Shown here piece by piece: positions 1 through 11,250 of a stretch of 64,000 nt of DNA. Numbering within the stretch: the first letter of the stretch is position 1; the number at the start of each line of letters is the position of its first letter. A program made the translations under genes and the position numbers. Origin of the DNA: Marvania coccoides (lineage: Eukaryota; Chlorophyta; Trebouxiophyceae; Chlorellales; Chlorellaceae); NCBI GenBank assembly GCA_963854735.1, contig OY978098.1, forward strand, positions 744,001 to 808,000, given 5' to 3'. Under the pieces are notes generated by a model. It was given only the letters and a program-made list of their open reading frames with translations. It had not been told where the DNA came from and did no database searches.

Positions 1-475
1 TGATCTTGGCGGTGGGCAGGAAGAAGGGGTTGAGCGCAACCTTCAGGTATAGCTCGTGCACGACTTTGAAGAAAGCCTTCACGGCGTCGTCGCCACGGCC
101 GTCATGCAGCAGCAGGAAGCGGGTGCGGCAGGCGGTGGTGAAGGCCGACACCTGGAGGTTGTTGAAGCGGTCCACCACGCCCAGGTGCATCGCGTTCGAA
201 GCCCACTCAGCTTCGTCAACGGCGTCCAGTGCAGCGTGAAGAACAAAGTGGTGGAGGTACTGGGGGCGCTCCTGGGGGAGAGAAAGAGCGGGGGGTGAAA
301 AGGAGGGTAATCGAGAGTGGATATACGTAAAAATACAGGCATCATGAAGGGCAGGAGAGAAAATGGCCCTCACCTCTCGCGCGACGTCCGCAGGCTTGAG
401 GGCAAGGTCCATCTCGTATATGGGGTGGTCTTCCTGCCCCACGATCACGAATTGCAACACCCCTGGCTGCGCCAT
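1..475 (-). CDS. TRAPPC2: TRAPPC2 (sedlin), TRAPP complex subunit, partial
   Basis: Small longin-fold subunit of the TRAPP complexes, which tether vesicles and activate Rab GTPases at the ER-Golgi and Golgi. Exon 1 is 475..374 and exon 2 is 271..1, running off the left edge. The intron is GT-AG, phase 0. Exon 1 reads MAQPGVLQFVIVGQEDHPIY, the family start (FVIVGHHDNP in human). Exon 2 keeps HAALDAVDEAEW, VDRFNNLQVSAF, RFLLLHD and the NPFF segment. The C-terminal end, about 20-25 residues by family length, is missing. It lies head-to-head with the TM9SF gene. Family identity is recalled, not searched, but the match is clear along its length. Confidence 0.9.
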   Translation of the reverse strand, partial: MAQPGVLQFVIVGQEDHPIYEMDLALKPADVAREVRAIFSPALHDACIFTYIHSRLPSFSPPALSLPQERPQYLHHFVLHAALDAVDEAEWASNAMHLGVVDRFNNLQVSAFTTACRTRFLLLHDGRGDDAVKAFFKVVHELYLKVALNPFFLPTAKI

Positions 476-780
476 GACGCTGGATCAAAGTGAAATTTGG
501 GGGACAAGTGGACGGCAGCGGTGTCTGGACGGGGGGAGTCGCTACAAGTGGTGCCACGATCAGAATGCGATGCGAAATGAGTTATAAATATGCCTCTGCT
601 GCCGATATCGAGGTGGAAAGGGGGTATGCGTGAGCAGGGGGACGACTTTGTGAAAAAAGGGGGATCTCTCAAAGCGAAGGCGAATTTTAATCTAGTAGAT
701 ATTTGTGGCCAGCATGAGCACCAGGCGGCCTTGAAGTCTAATCACTTTTTATTTCTTGTTAATCTAAGAGTGGAGCCTCG
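476..780. promoter_or_regulatory. Divergent spacer between TRAPPC2 and TM9SF
   Basis: This 305-bp head-to-head spacer must hold both promoters and 5' UTRs. I see no conserved motif and no coding potential beyond short chance frames. Confidence 0.4.
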
Positions 781-3256
781 ATGTCGCGGCTGTTTACGCC
801 CCCCGCGGCTGTCCTGGCCGTGCTGCTACTGTGTGGGTCGGCATCGGCGTTTTATCTGCCAGGCGTTGCACCCCAGGACTTTGCAAAGGCAAGTTGCAGG
901 GCACATTGGATTAATTTAGTTGCGAGGTGTTTTTTTTCTCACCGTTGGTCGTTGTACGTGCTGCAGGGCGATAAAATTACACTCAAGGTCAATAAACTGA
1001 CTTCTGTGAAGAATTTACCGTACGAGTATTACTCTCTTCCCTACTGCCAGCCAGAAAAAATTATCAGCAAAACGGAGAACTTGGGCGAGCTGCTGCGCGG
1101 GGACAGGATAGAGAACTCTGCCTATGAGGTGCGTAGCCCTTGATCATGGATAATTCGAGGCGAAACAGCTGCGGGACGCGCATTCCAGCTTTTTCTCAAC
1201 CACCCACACCGCTTCTCTTCTTCGCAGGCGAGCTTCCGGGAGAACGCGTACTGCAAGGTTCTCTGCCGACGCGCCTCCCTCAACAAAAACCAGCTCAACA
1301 TGTTCAAGTCCCGAATCAGCGACGACTACCGAGGAAACATGTAAGCAGCATTGTTTTTATTCAATTCGATCGTATACGGGCCGTGATTCATCATTCACAG
1401 CACCGCCACACTCAACAGGCTACTTTTCACCCACTAATTCACATTTTGGGGGGCTCCTGGGGTGGTGTTGTACCCCTCGCTCGGATTTCAACATCAAACT
1501 TTTCTCACACCCTCCTGCCCCTGTTTCTGCGTCTCCCCAACCACCAGGATCCTTGACAACTTGCCGGTGGGCATGATCCGCCTGCGCGAGGACAAGGGCA
1601 AGCAGGTCAAGACCTACGAGCGCGGCTTCCCCGTGGGCTTCAAGGATGATTCCGGCAAGGTGTACATCAACAACCACCTCCACTTCACCATCCTCTACCA
1701 CCGCGACGAATCCACCGACCTGGCCCGCATCGTGGGCTTCGAGGTGGAGCCCTTCTCCGTGGCCCACGCCTACGACGGCAAGTGGGACGACGGCAAGCCG
1801 CCCAAGCTCAACACCTGCGACGCCTCCGGGCAGCGCTACGTCACCGCCAAGGACGCCAAGCTGCAGCTGCAGGAGAACAAGGAGGTTATCTTCACGTACG
1901 ACGTGGTTTTCAAGCCGTCAGACATTCGCTGGGCCTCCCGCTGGGACACCTACCTCCTGATGACTGATGACCAGATCCACTGGTTCTCCATCGTGAACTC
2001 CCTCATGATCGTGCTGTTCCTGACGGGCATGGTGGCCATGATCATGCTGCGCACGCTGCGCCGCGACATTTCAAAGTACAACCAGCTGGAGACGGCGGAG
2101 GAGGCGGCGGAGGAAACTGGGTGGAAGCTGGTGCACGGTGACGTCTTCCGCGCCCCCGTGTACTCCTCTTGGCTGGCGGTGGCGGTAGGCACCGGCGTGC
2201 AGCTGTTCTGCATGACCCTGGTCACCATGATCTTTGCGGTGCTGGGCTTCCTGTCGCCGGCGAACCGCGGCGGCCTGATGACCGCCATGCTGCTCCTCTT
2301 CGTGTTCTCCGGCTCCTTCGCGGGCTACGCTTCCGCGCGCCTGTACAAGTCCTTCCGCGGCGAGGCTTGGAAGGCCACCACCGTGCGCACCGCCCTCACC
2401 TACCCTGGCATTGTCTCCTCCATCTTCCTAACCCTCAACTTCCTGGTGTGGGGGCAGCGCAGCTCCGGCGCGGTGCCCTTTGGAGCCATGATGGCCCTCA
2501 TCTTCCTGTGGTTTGGCATCTCGGTGCCCCTCACCTTTGTGGGGTCCTACTTTGGGTACCGCAAGCCGGCGGCCGAGGACCCCGTGCGCACCAACAAGAT
2601 CCCGCGCCAGGTGCCCGAGCAGCCGTGGTACATGAACTCGGTGTTCTCGGTGCTGGTGGGCGGCGTGCTGCCCTTTGGCGCCGTCTTCATCGAGCTCTTC
2701 TTCATCCTCACCTCCATGTGGCTGTGAGTTTCGGATACTGGTTATATTTTTATTGACTTTTGTGCGGTACCAGTGGGGACATCGCTGTAGCATGCTACAG
2801 CATTACACATCTGCACATTTACTTGGTTTAGGGCACCTCTTTCGCGCCTCAGTTTTCACCTCGACTCACCTCCCGCCCCCTCTCCCTTTTCATTTTCATT
2901 GTCGCAGCCACCAGTTCTACTACCTCTTCGGCTTCCTGGCCCTGGTGTTCCTCATCCTCATCATCACCTGCATCGAGATCACCATCGTGCTGTGCTACTT
3001 CCAGCTGTGCGCGGAGGACTACCACTGGTGGTGGCGCGCGTACCTCACCTCGGGCTCCTCAGCCCTCTACATGTTCCTCTACTCGCTCTTCTACTTCTAC
3101 ACCAAGCTCGACATCACCAAGACCGTGCCAGCGCTTATGTACATGGGCTACATGGCCATCGTGGCGGTGTCGTTCTTTGCGCTGACGGGCACTATTGGAT
3201 TCTACGCCTGCCTGTGGTTTACAAAGACCATTTACTCGGCGGTGAAGATCGACTGA
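781..3256 (+). CDS. TM9SF / nonaspanin endomembrane protein
   Basis: Nine-pass endosome/Golgi membrane protein of about 635 residues, a usual length for TM9SF2/4. Exons: 781..888, 967..1128, 1228..1340, 1548..2723, 2908..3256. A signal peptide (residues 1 to about 23) ends before FYLPGVAP, the hallmark mature start, followed by LKVNKLTS. A lumenal domain of roughly 250 residues precedes the first membrane helix ([15 protein letters not shown]); eight more hydrophobic segments follow. The C-terminus ends KID, fitting the K-x-D/E Golgi-retention signal known for this family. Intron 1 starts with GC (AAAG|GCAAGT); only that junction joins FAK to GDKITLKV in frame. Sorting and adhesion roles are family knowledge. 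Confidence 0.93.
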
Positions 3257-3689
3257 GCAGCACGCAGTGGGGTGGGGTTACTGCGGTATGGTTTAGTAGT
3301 ATAGTTAAATGAAATCAGCTGTCTGTTGATTTATAGTAGAAATCGGCAGCGAGACGCTGTGACGAAAGGGGGTTTTATTCACTGTGGGATTAGTTTTCTT
3401 TCTTTTTCATTCCCTTTGCTCATCGGAATCAGCATTATACACTTTCGAAGAAAATCAATACCGGTATGTATGTGGAAAGAAATTGACGTTTTAGGAGCTG
3501 TGGTATTTACGTCTTTCTTTTCTGAGAAGGAAATTTTATAATTGTTGTGACTACCTTTCTTTGGCGGATGCATAATTTCGCGATTTAACCAATTGATAAA
3601 AAAGGCAGTACAGATAAACACGCAGTCAGTCGGAAAGAAAAACAAGTATAGGGGGGTCAAACAAACGTAGCGGTTTCATTTATAAAATT
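3257..3689. other. Convergent spacer, TM9SF and PNPase 3' ends
   Basis: AT-rich 433-bp tail-to-tail spacer with short T and A runs. I see no gene, repeat or structured RNA in it. Confidence 0.4.
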
Positions 3690-6314
3690 TCAAATTTTCT
3701 GCTGCTCCAGGGCTGCTTTCCGGCTGACCCGCAACGAGCCTCGGTTGTCCCGCCCCATAAACATCACCTCCAGCACGTCTCCCACCTTGAGCACGTCTTC
3801 CACCGCCCTGATCCTCTCTTTAGCGATTTCACTAACGTGGAGAAACGCCTGGGTCTCAGACCCCGGCAGCTGCATGAACGCGCCAAAATCCTTGACAGCC
3901 ACCACCCTCGCAGCGTACAACTTGCCGTTCTCCAGGTTGCCCCCCGTTATGGCCTGAATTGCGGATGTTGCGGCCTCCAGTGCCGCTGCCGAGGGCGCAA
4001 ACACGCCCAGCTCGCCTCCGTTGCCGATGTTCACTTTGGCGCCGGTGGTGCTCTCGATTTTGCGGATAACGGAGCCCTCCCGCCCTACTACCTGGCCCAC
4101 AGATGAAGGAGGCACCCTCACAATTCCAAACCTCGGAGCATTTCCTGCTCTGTCAGCAGGCAGCGCTGCCTCCATGGCTGCCAGCACGCGCAGGCGGCCC
4201 ACCCGCGCCCGGGCCAGCGCCTCCTCCAGCGCCGCCAGCGGCACGCCCCCCGGTATTCTCACGTCGAGTTGGCAGGCAGTTATGCCCGCTGCTGTGCCTG
4301 CTACACGCAGCTCCATGTCCCCCAGGGTCACCTCCATGCCGCTGGGGTCTGTCAGCAGCTCGTACTGCCCGGGGTCAGGGAACACCCAAGCGCTGCACCA
4401 CTCTTTGGCGCCACCATCTGCTTCTCCGTCGGTGGCCGAAAAAACCGCAGAGGGGGCGGAAGGGGGGGATTCCCCCAGCTCGCCGCTCCACGCGCCGCCG
4501 TAGGACGCCATTCCCACCCCGACAGCAGCCACCAGCGCCTTCAGGGGCACCCCAGCGTCCGCCAGAGCGAGCGAGCCGCAGCTGACCGCTGCCGCCGCCG
4601 TCCCTCCGTCTGCAGCCAACGCGTCGGCGTTAAGGCGCACCGCAAAGGGGAACAGCGCCTCGGGGGGCATCACCGGCAGCAGCGCACGCTCCACAAACGA
4701 AGAGCGATCCATTTCGTGCCGCACGATGGGGCCAACGCCGCCGCCGCCGCCCCGCGCCCCTTCAGCGCCAGACCCCACCGTCGCAAAATCCGGCAGGGAG
4801 AAGTGCACGAACAGGCGCTTGGTGCCCTCCCCGCCCAGCAGCGACTCGATGCGCTGCTGCTCCGTCTTCCCGCCGATCGTGGCAGTACACATTGCCTGGG
4901 TGTCGCCCAATTCGAAGACAGCAGAGCCGTGTACCACGGGGACGTGGTCCATATGGATGCTCACCGGTCGGAGGTCTATAGGGCCCCGTCCGTCGGGGCG
5001 GAGGCCCTCTTCTACAGCCATCGAGCGCAGCTCAGCGCCAATTGCCGCAGAGAACGCGTGGTCAACGTCGCTGCTCGTTACGCAGCCAGAACCCGGCACC
5101 CGCGCAAATTCCGACCGCCAGCACCCCGCAGCGCGCATGGTCTCCACGATGTGCGCTTTCGCCGCCACCAGGGCAGAGGAGCGAGCAATGCAGCCGACGT
5201 CGCCGGAACGAAGGATTTTGGACACAGCTGCGCGGGCAACCTCCGCCACGCGGCGTGCCGCCGCCGGGTCCGCGCCCGCCAGCTGCGCGGCGCGCTTCCC
5301 GCGCCCCGCCGCCGCTGCCAGCTCACGCTGCGCTGAAATCGTCGCCCTGGCAGCCTCCACCCCAGCGCGTAGCGCCTCCAGGAAGGACTCTTCCGATACC
5401 TCGTCGCCGTCCGCTTCTAACAACACCACCCGGTCCTCTGTAGCCGCCACCAGCATCACCAGCTCAGCGCTTTCTGTGGCGGCCATAGTGGGGCTGACCA
5501 CCACTCTCCCCGCCACCACCGCCACCCGCGCAGCCCCCAGGGGCGCCCCGCACGGCACCTCGGACGCCGCCAGCGCCGCAGACGCGGCGTTCATCGCCAG
5601 CGCCTCTGGATCAGCCTCCCTGTCGGCACTCAACACCGAAGCCGTGATGTCTGTAGGGTAGCTGTAGCCCCTGGGAAACAGCGGCCGCACCGCACGCTCC
5701 AAGCGGCGTGCCGCCAGCACCTCATGCTCCTTTGGCGCGCCCTCCCTTTTGTTATACGACCCAGGGATGCGAGCCACCGCGTACAATTTCTCCCGGTATT
5801 CCACTGTGAGGGGGGCTGAGCCCACCTCCCGGCGGTTGACCTGGTCCGCGCCCGTGCTGGCCGTCGCCAGGACGGTGGTGCCTCCGCAGCGCAGCGTGGC
5901 AGCGCCGTTTGCCAGCCGCGCCAATTTGCCGCTTTCAAAGATCCACTCGCGATCGCCCACGCTGGCTGGGACGCTCACGCTGCCTCTGCGGTGGTGCGCG
6001 GTCGAGGATGAGAGGTCTGGGACGTCCAACGACAGGGAAGAAGGCTCTCTCGCAGCAGTTGCGGTGGCGATAGTAGTTGAAGAGTTTTCTATGTCGACTT
6101 CAACGTCGACTTCGCTGCGGGCGGCCTCTTCGCGCTCGTCAACGCCCAACAGGTCTTCGGGGAGGCGGTCTGCGGGGTTGCTGGCAAGCCAGGTCGCGGC
6201 TGAGGAGTGCAGAGGTCGGCTGGCGTCAGAGGAGGCCGCGGCAGCGGGGTGGGCTTCGTTTAAAGAACTGCGCAGGCCATGCAACGAGCGCAGCATGCGT
6301 GCTGCGCGTCTCAT
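3690..6314 (-). CDS. Organellar polyribonucleotide nucleotidyltransferase-like protein, divergent active site
   Basis: Single-exon, 874 residues. Order: Arg/Ser-rich organelle presequence (to about 110), first RNase PH core (LANGAATLRCGGTTVLATAS), all-alpha linker, second RNase PH core (from about 460), KH domain near 720-790 with GREG loop, and C-terminal S1 domain (DFGAFMQLPG). PNPase degrades RNA by phosphorolysis and matures organellar transcripts. Compared with my memory of E. coli PNPase, the phosphate-binding serine triplet (NGSSSMAS) reads DGGTAAAA near residue 570. In the catalytic loop (GDEDHLGDMD) the first Asp is replaced: it reads GMEVTLGDME near 665. Core 2 may therefore be weak or inactive, leaving RNA binding. 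Targeting could be plastid or mitochondrion. Confidence 0.85.
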   Translation of the reverse strand: MRRAARMLRSLHGLRSSLNEAHPAAAASSDASRPLHSSAATWLASNPADRLPEDLLGVDEREEAARSEVDVEVDIENSSTTIATATAAREPSSLSLDVPDLSSSTAHHRRGSVSVPASVGDREWIFESGKLARLANGAATLRCGGTTVLATASTGADQVNRREVGSAPLTVEYREKLYAVARIPGSYNKREGAPKEHEVLAARRLERAVRPLFPRGYSYPTDITASVLSADREADPEALAMNAASAALAASEVPCGAPLGAARVAVVAGRVVVSPTMAATESAELVMLVAATEDRVVLLEADGDEVSEESFLEALRAGVEAARATISAQRELAAAAGRGKRAAQLAGADPAAARRVAEVARAAVSKILRSGDVGCIARSSALVAAKAHIVETMRAAGCWRSEFARVPGSGCVTSSDVDHAFSAAIGAELRSMAVEEGLRPDGRGPIDLRPVSIHMDHVPVVHGSAVFELGDTQAMCTATIGGKTEQQRIESLLGGEGTKRLFVHFSLPDFATVGSGAEGARGGGGGVGPIVRHEMDRSSFVERALLPVMPPEALFPFAVRLNADALAADGGTAAAAVSCGSLALADAGVPLKALVAAVGVGMASYGGAWSGELGESPPSAPSAVFSATDGEADGGAKEWCSAWVFPDPGQYELLTDPSGMEVTLGDMELRVAGTAAGITACQLDVRIPGGVPLAALEEALARARVGRLRVLAAMEAALPADRAGNAPRFGIVRVPPSSVGQVVGREGSVIRKIESTTGAKVNIGNGGELGVFAPSAAALEAATSAIQAITGGNLENGKLYAARVVAVKDFGAFMQLPGSETQAFLHVSEIAKERIRAVEDVLKVGDVLEVMFMGRDNRGSLRVSRKAALEQQKI

Positions 6315-6665
6315 CGTGCTTTGGGTTCGGCTTCAAGCCGGAAGATGGTCTCAGGCTTGTACAAAATAAGATTGGTCACTTTGCATGTAACATCTGGACA
6401 ACCAGACTCTAGGCGCCCGGTATGCGGCCTGCTACGAGATTGAAACGAAACAATCGATGTTAATGATTACATCAAAGGGCCAGTTCGGCCGCCATTAGGC
6501 AGCAAAGGCCGCCATTGTCCCCATTTTCTTAAGTTTTTTGACGAACATTTCCTTAAAGAAATTTCGACGCCATTTCGCGAGTACAGAAGAAGAATATACA
6601 GAGACCTTATCTGCGTGAAACCGACGCCCATACGGGCACAGGCGACATTAGTTTTCTGACAAAAA
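6315..6665. promoter_or_regulatory. Divergent spacer between PNPase-like gene and PDCD5
   Basis: A 351-bp head-to-head spacer with the promoters and 5' UTRs of both genes. Nothing else is recognisable. Confidence 0.35.
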
Positions 6666-7391
6666 ATGGCGAGAACAGTTGAAATCAAAAGTTTTTTTCA
6701 AGGAGTCGCTGCTGTCCTCACACTGCTTCACTATGCTATATCTTGCAGGCTGACGATCCTGAACTCGAAGCCATCCGGCAGCGCCGCATGGCTGAACTCA
6801 TGGGCCAGCAGGGGGGAAAGGCAAGCTGCCGATAACTACCGACGCTGCACTGTTTTATTCCTTTCATTGTTTTGGAGACGGGGCTTGACATTTATTCTCC
6901 TGCTACATTTTATAGGGTGGTCCAATGACCCCTGAGGAGCAGCAGCAGCAAGAGGAGCAGAAGCAGGCGCAAGAGGAGCAACGGCGGTCAATGCTGATGG
7001 CGTTGCTGCTGCCAGAGGCCAGAGACAGACGTGAGCGAGGCATCATTATTTCAATGCTGAAAAACTGTCGACTGCTTCAGACGGTATCACTACGAAATCA
7101 AAACCCGTCTACATTTCAATTTCAATACACATTGTCATCTCTCCTTATTTTCTTTATCGTGTATTTTACTAATTAAATTATTTTGCAGTGGCCCGCATTG
7201 CGCTGGTGAAGCCTGACAAGGCCCGAGCCATCGAGGACATGCTCATAGGGGCGGCCAGGCGGGGCGCTATCGCAGAAAAGGTCAGCGAGGAGCGGCTGAT
7301 CGATCTGCTGGAGCAGGTGAACGAGCGGACGGCGGCAAAAACGAAAGTTACGATCCAACGGCGAAGGGCGTTTGACGACGATGACTTTTAA
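6666..7391 (+). CDS. PDCD5: PDCD5 / TFAR19 family DNA-binding protein
   Basis: Small helical protein conserved from archaea to plants, linked in animals to apoptosis and chaperonin binding. Proposed exons: 6666..6668, 6749..6820, 6916..7030, 7189..7391 (130 residues). The C-terminal exon ARIALVKPDKARAIEDML, then KVSEERLIDLLEQV and VTIQRRRAFDDDDF, matches the family along its length, acidic tail included. Introns 1 and 2 both read as GC-AG (ATG|GCGAGA and AAAG|GCAAGC). With intron 1, exon 1 is only the ATG and the protein starts MADDPELEAIRQRR, like human MADEELEAL. An alternative GT donor at 6678 would give MARTADDPELEA. Intron 3 has a TACTAAT branch-like site 16-25 nt before its acceptor. 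An AATAAA lies just past the stop. Confidence 0.88.
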
Positions 7392-7649
7392 CTGCTCGAA
7401 TAAAGAGCGAAAAACAGTTTTAAAGGAATACTATAATATATATATAGATGCATGTATAAAACAGGTGTGTAATAAAAGTACTGCTGAATGAACGATAAGG
7501 AGAGATGAGAAATAAATCAACTCCCTCCCCTGCAAACAACTGCAGAGGGTTGGGAAAGAAAAAGAAAGGAATATATCACAAGTTTTCAACATTTATAATA
7601 CGAAATTGTAGTACATGGTACTGTAATGTATTGGGAGTGTATTGCATGT

Positions 7650-9021
7650 TCACTCAATGGGAATATCGGAGTTGTCCCGCAGCGTCGCGCCGTCCCGCCC
7701 ACGGTCAAACCCAGCAAACAGCAGGTTTGCGGCCGCCAAGTCCCCGGGGGACAGCCCAAACGAGCGCTGCAGCGTGGTGATATTCGCCTCCTCCAATCGG
7801 TAGTGCAGGTCGATCTTGTCATGCGTCCACGAGGAGGCGGTACGCACGTACAGGTTGCCGATGTCCCCGGCAGGAGGGTCCCATAGCAGCATGAAGCGGT
7901 TGGTGCGCTTTCTGTCGGGCTGGAACTCAAAGGGGGGACATCCAGGGACCTTGACAGTGGCTAGAACCTGCGGGCTATAGTGGGGGTAACCGTACACCGA
8001 CAGCGCCTCACACGCTCTGATGAAGTCCTGGCCAGACATGATCATGGACTGCATGATGGCCAGAAACATGTAGATGTCGTCGAACACCTTGTCTTTCCAC
8101 GTCTTCCATATCCCTGCGAACATTATTTTTGGAGTCGAGTGTATAGGTGGTGAACAAGGGGAGAACTTTTGGGGGGTAAGACATGCAGTTTTGGGTTGGT
8201 AAAATTAGATAAAAAAACGCGCCAACTTCGCCATAGGGCCTTGTTTTCCTTCTGGAAGGGAACCACAGCTGCCCTGCCTGCACGTACGCCAACCGCACCG
8301 GCGGCGGTGAAAGAGCCGCCGACTTGCCGCTGCTGGGCCGGGCACATGCAAACTCTTGCACCGCCGCCACACTCTGCACGTGCGCGGTGTCGTCAATGTC
8401 TATCCTGCTGGTGATGTACAGATCCACCTTTTCGACCCTGGGGTCGATTTCTTTCAATTTTGACGCAAGCTGCGAGTAGGTAAGCCCCATCGCAGTCTGT
8501 CGCTCCCCCCGCATAATCAGGTGCGCGCCCACCCCTTTCACCGCTTCCCGTAGCGCCACGAGCAGGTTTTCGCTGAGTCCGGGGTCGTACGAAGCGTACA
8601 TCACGAAATTTTGGCTGGTTTGAGCCCGGAGGCAGGGCACAGAGAACGCGCGCAAAAGCTGAAGGCGCGAGGCCTGAAACAGCAGGTTGGATTTGGATTG
8701 GGAGACTAGCACCCGGGTGTGCAGGATGTGCAGCCCCAGGCGGCCGTCTGGGCAACGAAAGAGGATGTCTGGCTGGGACTGGGAAGAGGGGGCCGGCAGC
8801 GAGGGGGCGTTGCCGGGCTGCTTGCTGCTGCTGCTGGCCGATGACGAGCTGCTGTAGGATTTGCCGCGAGAGTTAGGGGCCTTGGTGGTGGTGGTGCTGC
8901 GGGAGGACGACGAAAAGAAGAGCCACAGAAGGAAGAATAGGCCAGCAGCGGCGAGCAGGCCGGCCCGGGATTTGGGCCGTGGAAGCAACCGCTGCTGCTG
9001 CCTGGCACGCTCACTCGGCAT
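7650..9021 (-). CDS. Rhamnosyltransferase-like type II membrane protein 1 (PF11316 type)
   Basis: About 415 residues, proposed exons 9021..8227 and 8102..7650. A basic N-terminus (RARQQQRLLPRPKSRAG) and a hydrophobic anchor (LLAAAGLFFLLWLFF) precede a Ser-rich stem, as in Golgi glycosyltransferases. The catalytic region has FRCPDGRLGLHILHTR, PCLRAQTSQNFVMYASYDP and TSRIDIDDTAHV; the last holds the DxDD metal/sugar motif of the putative rhamnosyltransferase family. The C-terminal exon has LYVRTASSWTHD and RSFGLSPGDLAAANLLFAGF, shared with the three paralogues at 25.8-36.4 kb. The intron boundary is uncertain: GAA|GTTGGC to AAG|ACGTGG gives the best alignment length. An upstream in-frame start at 9108 is less likely, because the anchor then sits far inside. 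Sugar donor and acceptor are unknown. Confidence 0.78.
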
Positions 9022-9425
9022 CTCAGCCCCTGAAGCACAACAACTGGGCGTTGTATTGCCAAAATTACTAGCTGAAGCGACGGGAAAGCGGACCACAAAT
9101 TCCCGCAAATTAATAAAGTTTGGATTGGCAGAGGCGATGATCCGGAGCGCAAAGCTCTATATGAAGATGATCAAGCGGATACGTTGCACATTTTATTTTT
9201 TGAAAGAACAGAGCGGTGTTTATCGGGGACGAACTTCCAATATCTCAACCGCTTCAACAGAACAGAACGAGAGGTAAGGCTGAATTTTACAAAGACGCGT
9301 ACTTGATGTTTTGCACATGTACGATGAATTGATGCGCACTTGTTTCACCATCAATTGAGACCTGGCGCAATGATAATCAAATGATCAATTCTCGGTTAAA
9401 ACCTCCGCAATTCAGCAGCGAATAA
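9022..9425. promoter_or_regulatory. Divergent spacer, rhamnosyltransferase-like 1 and deacetylase
   Basis: A 404-bp AT-rich head-to-head spacer with both promoters. It includes the 29-codon in-frame extension of the minus-strand gene to 9108. No distinct motif seen. Confidence 0.35.
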
Positions 9426-11250
9426 ATGCATAACATTACGCGCGTACACTTATTCTTCGTGTTCTTGCCGCTGCTGTGCTCAGGAAAGCCTCCCTTTTTT
9501 TTTATTACTAGTCAAGCTTACTTTCCCCGGCCCCTCTCACCTCCTCCTTCCTCTCTCCAAACACTGCAGCTGGCTATGGACCGAGCTGGTACAAATGCAC
9601 CACAGCTCGCTGCCCCTCGGGCTGCGCCTGCGCCAGCTGGGACCCCCCCGGCGGGCTCCCCCCCCGCCGCACTCCTCAGTTCATTCTCCTCACACATGAC
9701 GACACAGTGCACCCCGCCAGCACCGCCAATATCGACAGCCTCGTGGGAGACCTGCGCCACAGCAACGGCTGCCGCCTGCCGTGCACTTTCTTTGTGATGA
9801 CCAACGGTTCTGACCCTGGCCACGTTCGGCAGCGCTGGCTGCTGGGCGATGAGATCGGGGCGCACGCCGTGGACCACCTCAATCAGATGGACCCCGCGGT
9901 GGGGGAGGCGCTGATGCGGAGGGAAATCGTCGGTTCGAGGGAGTGGGTGGTCAAAGAAGCAAAAGTGCCGGAGAGCCATGTGCTGGGGTACCGCACCCCG
10001 CTGCTGGCAGAGAGCGCGGAACAGCGGCAGGTGAGGTTTTCAATACTAAATTGGGAAATTCGAACGTTTTAACGTGATGCATTCATTATAAAACGCCATT
10101 GAAATGGTTGATATATGATAAGCAATACCACTTCGAAGGACCCACAATTGTTCGGAACCCACCACCCATTTCAGACGCCGCAACTCGTGGGTTCCCCAAG
10201 CTTTTGCCGCGGGTGCTCAACGAGAATTGTTAAATACCACAGACAGAAAAATAAAATTGTACTGCATGCAAATACGAATACATTTTCTTCTTCTGATTTC
10301 CTTCGTTTTAATCGCTCGCAGTTGCTGGCAGAAACTGGTTTTCTGTACGATTCGTCCATAGTTGAGACCCCCAAGTCTGTGGGGCAAGGCAGCAGGGTAT
10401 GGCCGTACCGCATGGACGCTGGCATCCCGCAGAACCGACACCGCATTAAAAGGGGCACGGAAGCGGAGGAGCGGCATGGGCTGTGGGAAGTGCCGGTGTG
10501 GGTGCTGCTGCACGAGGGGCGACGCTATTGCATGGGTAAATTTACGAATTAATTGTGTTTCAGATATCAAAATGAGTTCATGGTTGGCTCAATACCACCC
10601 CTTCCCCCCTCTTATTATGTTGCAATGCAGACCCAGGAAGGGGCGGCGAAGGGAACGATGAGGAGGGCGACCCTTTTGAGATTCTCAGATCAAATTTCGA
10701 TGCAGCTTACAAAGGGAATCGCGCCCCCTTGCCTTTTTTCGTTCACGTATTCTGGTTCAACAAGGTAAGCCGCCTTAGCTGCCTCTATTTTGATTTGCAA
10801 AATATACTACATCTTGTTTCATGTTTCAATAATTTAGAAATTCTTATTTTATTGTTCAATGACAACCATTATCGAGTGCAGGAGAGAGAAAAACGCGCCA
10901 AGAAGTTCATAGAATACGCTCTGAGCAAGCCCGGGGTGTACTTCGTGACGATGCAGACGCTGTTGGCGTGGATGCAGAATCCGGTGCCTGTGGACAAAAT
11001 GAACGCCTGGCTGGCGCAACGGTGCTCCAATCCAGGGTCTGGTGGCGCGCGAAAGGGCTCAAAAACCAGCGTCGTATCAAATTCTGGACAGGAGACGGGT
11101 GCTTCCAGCGGTTCCAGCCTCAATTTCGGGTCGGTGACAATGGTGGCGGGGAGCTGCGCAGCGGTGTGGACAATCTTGTTTAGGCGACGAAGAGCGCGGA
11201 GAGCGGGAGGGCATCAACCGTTGAATCGAAATGTTGCCTGGTTTAAGTGA
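9426..11250 (+). CDS. Secreted chitin deacetylase-like polysaccharide deacetylase (CE4)
   Basis: Removes acetyl groups from N-acetylglucosamine polymers, outside the cell or in the secretory path. Exons: 9426..9510 (uncertain), 9570..10030, 10322..10535, 10631..10764, 10882..11250; about 420 residues. A hydrophobic leader (HLFFVFLPLLCS) is followed by a Cys-rich stretch and PGGLPPRRTPQFILLTHDDT, close in layout to the start of animal chitin deacetylases. Metal and catalytic motifs are visible: THDD, HAVDH, GYRTPLL, GFLYDSSI, and FVTMQTLLAWMQNP near the end. The tail has a membrane-like segment (SVTMVAGSCAAVWTILF) and a basic cluster, so it may be surface-anchored. Exon 1 depends on an ordinary-looking GTCAAG donor. 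Substrate may be chitin-like or another N-acetylated glycan. Confidence 0.85.

Noticed and set aside
4269..5661. Long plus-strand frames over the PNPase gene
   Set aside because: They are shadows of a recognisable PNPase reading frame, with Arg/Ala/Ser-biased composition and no family motifs.
9570..9710. Apparent frameshift in the deacetylase at the eight-C run near 9658
   Set aside because: Counting the run as written, the Cys-rich segment and THDD motif are in one frame. There is no shift.
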